NCBI RefSeq assembly: GCF_000226115.1
Contig: NC_016461.1
Coordinates: forward strand, 62,001-126,000
DNA length: 64,000 bases
Direction: 5' to 3'
Source: Thermothielavioides terrestris NRRL 8126
Lineage: Eukaryota > Ascomycota > Sordariomycetes > Sordariales > Chaetomiaceae
The notes beneath the pieces were generated by a model. The model was given only the letters and a program-made list of their open reading frames with translations, was not told the origin of the DNA and made no database searches. Numbering within the stretch: position 1 is the first letter of the stretch; every line of letters begins with the position of its first letter. The position numbers and the translations under genes are program-made. This document shows positions 56,291-64,000 of this stretch, piece by piece.

Positions 56291-56939
56291 CTGGAAGTGA
56301 GAGAGAAGAGAGACCGGGCTGTTGGGTGGCCTCACCGATGGGCCCGCATGATGAAGGAACCGGTGACAGCAATGCGCTCCGGATGAGCGGTTTTGACGCC
56401 TTCAACAGGTGCGTGGGGATGGTCTGTATATGGTTCGGGGGCCTGCGTCCGCGGTCCGCGAATGGGGACGGCATCTAATGGGATGTGGATAGCTCTCTTC
56501 TTTTCACCATCTTTTCTTGTTTGCCATATGGCGTCTCATCTTTCATACAGTATTGGCTTTTGGAGCCTGGCGGCGATCCTGGAAAGGCTGGGCTGGGACA
56601 TGATTCTGGTTGTCTGCAGGCGTTGGCATGGAGGATCTGGCGCATTGGGGACTGGGCATGTCTGCTTGGCTTGCATTTGCATGGCGCTCAACCGGTGCAC
56701 GGTGCATGGCTGGATCATCAACATTCGGTTGGGGACAGCGAGTCCATGGGTTTTTCGATTGCATTCGCATTTACGTACGTACATAATCTGTGACACTACT
56801 GCTGAGTATCAAGAGCAGCAGGAAAATACAGTCTTGGTCTTGCAAAGTCCGGTGGAAATTGAATGGTGATTCCGGGCATTGGATCAGTCTGATGGACAAG
56901 ATGATTGCGGTTTTGACTGACCTGCGCCAGTGGCTTCCC
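56291..56939. other. Intergenic, convergent 3' ends
   Basis: 649 bp; nothing recognisable besides expected 3' UTRs. Confidence 0.45.
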
Positions 56940-58898
56940 TCAGGCCAGCGGTGCATTCTCCTCCACCAGCCGTCCGAACACCTGCTTGCACACCACGAAC
57001 CTCTCGGCGAGCTTTGACCCGCTCTGGCCGCTTGGCTCCGGCATCAGGTCATACGGCGAGGGGATATCGGCGGGAATGTTCTCGCTGTCATCCGCCTTCA
57101 GCCGGTCCCAGAACGCCCTGAACTTCTCGGGCGTGTGCTCGGCCTGCTCCACTCCCCCCGCGGTTTCCTCGATGAACCGGAGCAGCGCGTACACATGCTC
57201 TGTCAGCAGTCTGCCGCCGGCGCCGTGGAAGATCACCATGCCGTCGCCCGACCGCGGCAGCCGCCGCCGCTGCAGCACGCCCGTCTTCTCGTCCAGGCTG
57301 AGCACCTCGTCCAGGAGAGTGGGGATGCTGTTGTTGCCCTGTTCAGTATCCCCGCTTCCGCCACTCCTCTTGTTGTCATTCTCATCCGATCCACCGCCTC
57401 CGTTTCCATCCCCATCCCCAGCAGCAACAGCAGCAGCAGACGCCGCCCCGTAAAAACCCTCATACAACCAATCCAGCTCCTCCCCGTGCGCCAGCACCGC
57501 CCGGACGACCCACGCCAGCCCGAGCCGCGCGCACAGCGCCGACACGCCCTGCAGCGTGCCCCCGGCCGGCGGCGGCAGGTCGCGGCTGATGCAGACCGCC
57601 TCCAACAGCGGCGGTGGCGGCGGTGGTGGCGGTGTCAGCGCGGTTGGGTCCCGGCGCTGGTGCAGGGCGTGCATGACGGGGACGTGCGGCTCGTTGAGCT
57701 TGATTGCTGGGAGGGTGGGGAGTCGGAAGCGGATGGCTGGGGGGGCAGCAGGGCGGGGGTGGTTGCCGGGAGAGGAGGGTGCTGGTGGCTTGGAGGGGGC
57801 GGTTAGGTGTTTTCGGTTGGTTTTCAGCTGGCTGCGCATCTTGGCGATAGAGCGGCGGGCATGGGAGGAGGCGGTGGGTTTGGAGAACCCTTGGAACTGT
57901 TTGTGCTGGGATTGGGGTCGGGATGGGGGCGTGGTCGGCGGCGCGAGGGACGGCGCCGGAGACAGAGGTGCGTGGTGGGGGTGAGCGAACGGCAGGCAGG
58001 GGTTGCGCAGGTTGAGGGAGAAGAAGTCGACGGCGTGGCGGAAGTCGCGCAGGTCGACGTGGTCGAGCACGAAGTGCCGCTCGGCTTGGGCGCTGGTCAG
58101 CGCCAGGTTGAGCGAGATGACCATGATGGGGCCGGTCCAGAGCCAGGCATGGCCGGGCCGGATGCTGTCCGTGAGGGACGCCGCGGTGCCCGTCGCCGGG
58201 GCGGTCACGGTCATGATCGACTTGTTGATCCAGTCGATGCTGACGTGGGACGGCGGCTGGTCGCTACCCGGGGGCGGGCGTAGGTCCCACTCCAGCACGA
58301 ACAGGCCGTGACCGAGTGGTTTGCCGCGCGCGGCCAGGGCGCGGCACTCGTTGATGCAGCCGATGCGGCCGGCTTTAGCGTAGGGGTTGGTCGTCCACGG
58401 CGCGATGTTCTCGGTGCGGAAGGGCACCATCTCCGGGTGGCGCACTCGGAGCCGCTCGGTCTCCTCGCCAGGGGACTGTGTCATCCGGGCCCAGGCGAAC
58501 ACGGGCGTGGCGCTCTTGGCGGGGAAGATGAGGATGCGGGCCGAGTCCTTGTTGGGGCGCTTCCCCATGGCGAAGCTGGACCACTGGCCACAGACGAGGG
58601 CGTGGTGCTGCTGGTCGTCGACTTTGCACTCCCACGAGCAATACTGCGCGCCCTTGCAGTCCCTGCAGAGGAAGTCCGGATTGGGAGAGTTGTTGCACAT
58701 GATGCACCGCTGCTGGATTTCGCGGTCGATCCTGCAGATCTTGTGGAGGTGCGGGTGGTCGAGCGCTTCGTAGTTGTGGTAGCAGACCATCGGGATGTTG
58801 ATGCTGGGGCAGCGCCGGTCAGGGGCTTGCGTCACCCGAGCGGCGTCGGCCGGAGGAGTTTGCTTTGACAGCCTCTTACGGGGATGGACCGAAGACAT
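56940..58898 (-). CDS. MYND-type zinc finger protein
   Basis: Intronless, 652 residues from the first true ATG of the frame (MSSVHPRKRLSKQ). The MYND finger is complete: Cys65, 68, 78, 81, 87, 91, His99 and Cys103, spacing C-x2-C-x9-C-x2-C-x5-C-x3-C-x7-H-x3-C. After it come a conserved region (ARILIFPAKSATPVFAWARM, FVLEWDLRPPPGS, HVSIDWINKSIM), a Pro/Ser-rich linker, and a C-terminal domain with LDWLYEGFYGA, IFHGAGGRLLTEHVYALL and FVVCKQVFGRLVEENA. MYND fingers are protein-interaction modules. No SET domain is visible, so a methyltransferase is unlikely. The general shape matches fungus-specific MYND proteins of unknown role. Low-complexity inserts (GDGDGNGGGG, Pro8) lie in the C-terminal half. 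Confidence 0.75.
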   Translation of the reverse strand: MSSVHPRKRLSKQTPPADAARVTQAPDRRCPSINIPMVCYHNYEALDHPHLHKICRIDREIQQRCIMCNNSPNPDFLCRDCKGAQYCSWECKVDDQQHHALVCGQWSSFAMGKRPNKDSARILIFPAKSATPVFAWARMTQSPGEETERLRVRHPEMVPFRTENIAPWTTNPYAKAGRIGCINECRALAARGKPLGHGLFVLEWDLRPPPGSDQPPSHVSIDWINKSIMTVTAPATGTAASLTDSIRPGHAWLWTGPIMVISLNLALTSAQAERHFVLDHVDLRDFRHAVDFFSLNLRNPCLPFAHPHHAPLSPAPSLAPPTTPPSRPQSQHKQFQGFSKPTASSHARRSIAKMRSQLKTNRKHLTAPSKPPAPSSPGNHPRPAAPPAIRFRLPTLPAIKLNEPHVPVMHALHQRRDPTALTPPPPPPPPLLEAVCISRDLPPPAGGTLQGVSALCARLGLAWVVRAVLAHGEELDWLYEGFYGAASAAAVAAGDGDGNGGGGSDENDNKRSGGSGDTEQGNNSIPTLLDEVLSLDEKTGVLQRRRLPRSGDGMVIFHGAGGRLLTEHVYALLRFIEETAGGVEQAEHTPEKFRAFWDRLKADDSENIPADIPSPYDLMPEPSGQSGSKLAERFVVCKQVFGRLVEENAPLA

Positions 58899-59804
58899 GG
58901 TGGAGGATAAGTCGGTCTGCGACTCCGATTGTATTTCAGAAGAAACACAGACCTTCGGCAACTTCCACGCAGAAACTGCATATACATGACTGTATGGCCA
59001 TGCAGACGGCAACGAGACATGGTGCTTTATATATCAACACCCTTTCCTGAAGCTAGCCATCGTTTGTAACCAGCCTCCTTGTTCGTTGTTTACCGTTGAT
59101 GGGGAGCGCGGGACTGTGCACACTGACAAGGTCTTTGTTCCCCTCATGTGTCTCAGGGGTCAGGGGTCATCCAGAGCGACAACCAAGCAGTCACAGTTCC
59201 CCACTGAACCGCTTCAACAAAGGAACAGTACATGTCCAGAATCGAATCGCGCTGATGGGAAGCAGGGTTGCTAAGAGGACTCCGAACCGGGCTGCTAGCG
59301 TCCAGTCATGCTGCGCTTCTGGCCAGCGAAGGTCGTGAGTCCGCCGTGACGTCGGCTTGTCTTCTCTTCTTTCGCATAACCAGAGAGTGATCGAAACGCA
59401 TGCTCCCGTGTCAGCCAGAATCTCAGTCTCAATTGTACGGAGAGATAGTTTCCGGTGGTTTGGCTGTACATGACCACCCTCGAAGGCCCTAGAAGTAGGG
59501 AGGTATCTACCAAGTACCTATGTTTGCTTTGCTGTTGAAATCAGCCATTACAGCTTTGCACGCTCCCTAGCGACCTATGTAACTTCCACATTAGCAGCAG
59601 CCGGTTGAATGATTGAAACCTCGTCCCCCACTTGCAACTACGAAGCGTTCAATCTCTGCATCACCTGCTGCAAGTTGAACTTGAGACTGATGTAGAGAAG
59701 CAAAGCAAAAATTGGCATTGAGGCTAGAGAATGCTGGCCGGCAGCACCCGCTGATCAACAGCGACAGACTAAGGTATGATGCCTGCTAACTCTACCTCTC
59801 CCCC
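58899..59804. other. Intergenic
   Basis: 906 bp including the MYND gene's promoter; no other feature seen. Confidence 0.45.
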
Positions 59805-60080
59805 TCAGTGGGAACCACGCTGCTTGACGCCTTTCACGGGCTTTTTGGCTTTGCCCTCGGGCTTGGTGACTGTATCCTCGGACTTCATCGGCGGCCAAGG
59901 ACCTTCGCAATACGGACACATGTAGCGCATGCCCGGGGGAAGGTCCTTGAACGGGGGTGTGGCGGTGCGGATATCACCGCATTCACGGTGTCGCTTCCAT
60001 GTCTCACACTCCCATATTTTTTTGTTGGTCAACGTGTCTCGTCCGCACTTGGGGCAGCTGTAAAACCGGCAAGTGCACAT
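59805..60080 (-). CDS. Small Cys-rich protein, possible zinc-binding
   Basis: A 91-codon frame from an ATG at 60080. It starts MCTCRFYSCPKCGRDT and contains C-x-C, C-x4-C, C-x2-C and MCPYCEGPWPP, i.e. paired Cys resembling small zinc ribbons, followed by a Lys-rich tail. No signal peptide. I do not recognise it; the Cys-pair spacing is why I list it despite its size. It could be a spurious frame or one exon of a longer gene. Confidence 0.35.
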   Translation of the reverse strand: MCTCRFYSCPKCGRDTLTNKKIWECETWKRHRECGDIRTATPPFKDLPPGMRYMCPYCEGPWPPMKSEDTVTKPEGKAKKPVKGVKQRGSH

Positions 60081-62011
60081 GGCGGCGTCAGTGTTTCTCG
60101 AGCTTGAAACGTCAGTACGCTGTCCAGTGGGAGGCCGCGAGACCTGCTGCTCAGCGGAGGACTTGAGCGTGTTGCGCTAGACTTACATGGACAAGGCTGT
60201 AAGGGGAAGCTTGGTGCTTGTGGGAGAGGCGTGCTGAGCACTGTAAGATCGCGTCTTGGTGATAATGTTGGGTTCGATGAGGGTTCTCGAATTGGGTGTG
60301 CCCGGAAGATTGAGCCATTGCTGCCGAAGGCTGCGAGCGTTCTCCCTTATATACCTAGATATCTGCCCTAGGGCGAACGACCTTTGCTACCGCTGATGTG
60401 GCATTTGCGACGTCCTGCGCTATGTTGTGACTGAAGCATCGATAGCTCGCTTGGCCGACGGGGCTCTCCAGATTGCCCGCGCCATCTCACATGAGTGCTC
60501 ACAGCAAGTGTTGGTGTCTGGCTAAGGAGGTCAGCCGTCCGGTAATGGCTACTCGTGAGTCTGCCGTGCCTGACTGACATGCTATCTTGCTACGTTGAAG
60601 GCACAATGAAGAGCCTCACCGACTCTGGGACGAAGCGTTCGGCCCAGCGTGTCTCTTGGTTTATGCTTGCTCCCGGGGGCAACACGTGACGGAGACTGCA
60701 AGCGCCTGGACCATTCTTCGCCCGCTGCCTAACGCTGTGTGCCTCTCGAGAGCACGCGGCAGGAGATACATAACGTTGGTGGCATCAGGTTGAGATCGGA
60801 TGTGCCGGTCAGTTTCCACAGCCCAACACGAGGGGACCCGAAAACCCGGCAGATCAACCGGCGTGACCAATACTCCAGGTTTTCCATTCAGGTGGTTGGC
60901 CATGGTGGTCCCGTGGCAACTCATTGTGATTTCACTGCGAAGGTCGAAACCATGTCATGACAACTGGATGGGGATTATAGGGATTGCTAGAAGAACTTGA
61001 AAGAGAGCGTTGGCTGTCTGGCTGAAAGCATATTGAGTTGCTACCCCGTCATGATCTGCTCGATCCTTTTCCCCATTGTCTTCCTTGCTATATCGCGGCC
61101 GTGACTCTCCTTGACACCGAGAGCAAGCACCCACGCATTTTTCTCACGTCGCCTGTCCCCACCCTCGGCATCGTGTTTGCGCTGGCCGTTGGCGTGCACG
61201 ATGTGCGAGACTTGAAATGGGCCACGCCCGTCCTGGTTAACCAGAAAAGCTGCCACCCTCTTGGAGTTGAGCTGGCAGCCTCGCGTTCTCGGGAGTCCCG
61301 GGCAATCTAGTAAACATGTTTCTAGGCGTAATCCAACCCTAACCAAGCTGGGCTGCTGGAGGGGAAGGACATGAATACCGCGGGATCAGGCCTCGACTGC
61401 TGGTGGTGCCAGAAACGGGCCCAAACACTTTGTCCCGGAGCACGGCTGAGGCACTCATTCCCAACCAGACTCTCGCTAACTCCACAAACCCTAGCCGCAC
61501 GCGGCAAATACCACGGGGAGGAGACCACAACCACTTGTGACACAGGAACAAGAGGCTATCCGTCTCGAGAGGCATGGTAGGAGGGACGATCGGCCGGTGG
61601 GGAGTAGCTCATCGATGTCCTAACGCCGAGAACGCTGAGAATTGTGTAGCTCAAACTGGACCCGTGTGTGACTTGTGGGGCCGAGCCGAGGCCAACCTCC
61701 AAGACGAACCACTCAAATCGTGTCTGGAGGGAAACCGGTGCCGAGCTCGCCAGCCAAAGAAACGTTGGGTCGCAGCACCCGGGTCGAAGAACCGATTCTG
61801 AATTGACCTGTATATCATGCAGTGGTATGACTCCCAAGCACGCCGCAGCCAGAAATGCAAAGCCTGCCGATCCGGCCCAAGCCTTTTAAGTGGCCTTTCA
61901 TCCCTATCTTCCTCGTTCAAGGCGGAAGATTATTCCCGGTTGACAGAATCGTTCGTTCCTCGAAAACCCGCACGCCGATGACCCGTCGCCCCTCCCGGAA
62001 ACAAAACCCTC
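60081..62011. other. Intergenic, about 1.9 kb
   Basis: No frame in this stretch has recognisable family features, and no RNA gene or repeat was identified. Confidence 0.45.
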
Positions 62012-62907
62012 TTACATCACGACACCCGAGTTGCTGGCAATACGGGGCCAGAGCTCGGCGGCCTCCTTCCCGACGGGGCCGGTGATGGCGGAGCCCTTCA
62101 TCTCACCCTTGGGGTTGACGATCTGCCGAGTTGTTAGCTGTCAGCGGCATCAAGGCGAGCGAAGCTAAGCGTCAACAGGTGCCAACGATCCGCCGTACGG
62201 CTCTGATCGACCCTGCACCCCGCATATCCCGCCCAAAGTCACGTACCACACCAGCGTTGTCCTCGAAGTAGAGGAAGACGCCGTCGAAGCGCTTCCACGG
62301 CTTGGCCTGGCGGACGATGACGGCGGGGTGGACCTTCTTCCGGAGCTCGGGCTTTCCCTTCTTGACTGTGGCCATCACCATGTCACCGACACCGCCAGCG
62401 GGCAGCCTGTTGAGGCGGGCGCCGACACCCTTGACGGAGATGATGTAGAGGTTCCGCGCGCCGGAGTTGTCCGCGCAGTTCATGATGGCACCACTGTACT
62501 CGGCATTAGCGTTCCAGTCCTTGTGTCTTCCACGGTCGTCGTGCCGGGCTGGAATGGTTGATCGGGTCGTCGGGTCTCGAGCGGGCGGGAATGGGATCGC
62601 ACGTACACTGGGAGACCCAGGGTCATCTTGAGCTTGCCACCAGGGGCACCTCGCCTGTTCGGGACTCGGGTTAGCCATCGGCAGAGAGAAAATCACCACG
62701 ATTTCTCGCCAGCTGCCGCATGCCAGAGACCGCCGTTCTCCCAGTTCTTCCCATCTTCTCATCCGTTCGCGAGTCCCCTTGTACCCCTCCCAAAAGTTCC
62801 AAGCTCTTTCGCAGCGGCGGAGAGTGGCGGCTCGGCATTTGACGGTCGTTGATCGAAAAATGCGTAGAAAGCGACAGCACGGCGTGTACTCACGAGATCT
62901 TGGCCAT
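62012..62907 (-). CDS. rpl23: 60S ribosomal protein L23 (uL14)
   Basis: Four exons: 62907-62894, 62654-62607, 62493-62247 and 62122-62012, giving 139 residues, the family size. The first exon encodes four residues and part of the fifth. Spliced landmarks: [79 protein letters not shown] and WPRIASNSG, all near-invariant in uL14. Donors are GTGAGT, GTACGT and GTACGT; the last intron has GCTAACAAC as branch site. uL14 sits at the subunit interface of the large ribosomal subunit near the GTPase centre and contacts eIF6. Early introns close to the start codon are usual for ribosomal protein genes. Confidence 0.97.
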
Positions 62908-63264
62908 TGTGACGGTGTGGTTGCGGAGATGCGACTTGACGATTGGGGGGAAGGCGAATTTTCGGGACGCAGGAAATTGAAGGCGCTTCGCGATTATTTT
63001 TGGTGTGGATCGGAAACCCTACCGTCGCCCGATCTGTGAGCAGGTCACGTGGAGATTGTGAAAAAGCCGGCGCAACCCTAACCCTCTCACTGCGGGGTTG
63101 ACTTATCCGTGAAGTTAAGGATCCACAGATTCAATCGCTACACCGTCACATCGTCAACAAGCTGCGGCCGCTCAGATCATGCGAAAAGCATCTCCAATTC
63201 CGCTGTGTACATAATTCATCAACATCATGGTCATGTGAGAGGAAGTCGCGGTAGCTGCCACCTG
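62908..63264. other. Intergenic
   Basis: 357 bp between the uL14 start and the malic enzyme end; expected uL14 promoter, nothing else seen. Confidence 0.45.
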
Positions 63265-64000
63265 CTACGCCCTCTGGGGCAAGCTGCCGACAACCCGCAG
63301 CTCGCCTTTGGCCTGGCGACTCGCAGTCTGCGCCTCGACGAGTTTGAGCGGGCGGTACACGGGATCCCACATCTGCTCCTTGATCCACTCGTCCAGTTCC
63401 CCCTCGTCCTCCGGGATGTCCTGTTCCGTCGCCACGCCTTCTTCAACCGCCGCCTGGATCACCTTCCGCGCCACGCGCACGCTCACCTCGCGGACCACGT
63501 CGACCCCCGGCAGCAATGGCGCCGTGTCGTCCCGGAGCGCCGGGCTGAGCTCCACCACTCCGTTCACCGCCGCGATGAGCATCTTCTCGGTGACCAGCTT
63601 GGTCCTGCACAGCACGCCGCCGAGGCCGATGCCGGGGAACACGACGCTGTTGTTGCATTCCGCCACCTCAATCTCGACTTCCTCGCCCCCGGACCCCCAC
63701 GGACCCTTGACAGGCTTGAACGGGCTGCCCGTGGCGACGAGGGCCTTCCCGTCGGTCCATGCGAACAGGTCGGCAGGGACCGCTTCGTGCAGCTTGGTCG
63801 GATTGGAGAGCGGGAGGATGATGGGCCGCTCCACGTGCGATGCCATAGCGCGGACGACCTCCTCGGTGAAGGCCTTGGGCACGGTTGAAGTGCCGACCAG
63901 CACGTTCGGTTTCACCTCGTTGACCACTCCCAACAGGTCCGTCTTTTTTCCTCCCCAGTCTTCCGACCGTGCATAAGTCTTCTGGGCGTCCGAGAGGTTC
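63265..64000 (-). CDS. Malic enzyme (NAD(P)-dependent), C-terminal part (truncated by window end)
   Basis: The visible 244 codons run from NLSDAQKTYARSEDWGG at the window edge to the stop at 63265. Clear malic enzyme blocks: VKPNVLVGTSTVPKAFTEEV, RPIILPLSNPTKLHEA (the conserved LSNPT loop of the C-terminal domain), ADLFAWTDGKALVATGSPF, and NNSVVFPGIGLGGVLCRTK. The enzyme decarboxylates malate to pyruvate with NAD(P)+; the fungal form is often mitochondrial, but the targeting sequence is outside the window. No intron is visible in this part. The C-terminal tail (GELRVVGSLPQRA) is ordinary. Confidence 0.93.
   Translation of the reverse strand, partial: NLSDAQKTYARSEDWGGKKTDLLGVVNEVKPNVLVGTSTVPKAFTEEVVRAMASHVERPIILPLSNPTKLHEAVPADLFAWTDGKALVATGSPFKPVKGPWGSGGEEVEIEVAECNNSVVFPGIGLGGVLCRTKLVTEKMLIAAVNGVVELSPALRDDTAPLLPGVDVVREVSVRVARKVIQAAVEEGVATEQDIPEDEGELDEWIKEQMWDPVYRPLKLVEAQTASRQAKGELRVVGSLPQRA

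Noticed and set aside
1..64000. Dispersed 5S rRNA genes or other RNA genes
   Set aside because: No stretch matching the 5S internal control region or a convincing tRNA cloverleaf was found by eye; a covariance search would be needed to be sure.

Overview
The window is nuclear DNA from a filamentous ascomycete (Pezizomycotina, most likely Sordariomycetes, plausibly Sordariales). The grounds are short GT-AG introns with internal CTAAC/CTGAC branch sites, GC-rich coding sequence, fungus-specific families (Mtc1, Vps3844/DUF3844, 7TM-RGS, metacaspase with a Q/P/Y-rich prodomain, CE15, AA8) and a retrotransposon that looks mutated by RIP. Twenty-three genes are modelled, two cut by the window edges. 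Exon limits were read by eye from splice consensus, frame continuity and family conservation, and every complete model closes in frame.

Layout. 1-9.4 kb: the end of an OPT oligopeptide transporter, then a sugar-porter gene divergent from a BNR-4 beta-propeller protein (possible PL42-type lyase), followed by a Zn2Cys6-like transcription factor; this looks like a small catabolic cluster. 9.98-16.9 kb: one full-length Tad1-like LINE with a 15-bp target-site duplication and a (CAA)8 tail. Its ORF2 frame is intact except for stops, mostly TAG, the expected RIP outcome. 17.3-24.4 kb: secreted serine beta-lactamase-like protein, Cps1-type GT2 polysaccharide synthase, and a predicted mitochondrial protein of unknown function. 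25-34.3 kb: housekeeping block with Vps3844-like protein, spliceosomal NTR2 and Sm G head to head, an Acr2-like rhodanese, a WW protein with a perfect 12-bp coding repeat, and metacaspase. 34.3-41.9 kb: a roughly 0.4-kb element with perfect 32-bp terminal inverted repeats, a 7TM-RGS receptor-like regulator, and a 3.9-kb stretch without a recognisable gene. 42-46.7 kb: glucuronoyl esterase (CE15) with an altered catalytic site, a ZIP metal transporter and a secreted AA8 haem protein. 48-64 kb: a helical protein of unknown function, Mtc1, a large basic nuclear-type protein, a MYND protein, a small Cys-rich protein, ribosomal protein uL14 and the C-terminal part of a malic enzyme.

Themes: plant-polymer attack (BNR-4 lyase candidate, CE15, AA8) sits beside import (OPT, MFS, ZIP) and regulation; the rest is core cell biology. 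The most unusual items are the stop-only decay of the LINE, the CE15 with Ser at the canonical catalytic Glu position, two GC-AG introns about 3 kb apart, and the transporter-lyase-regulator trio.
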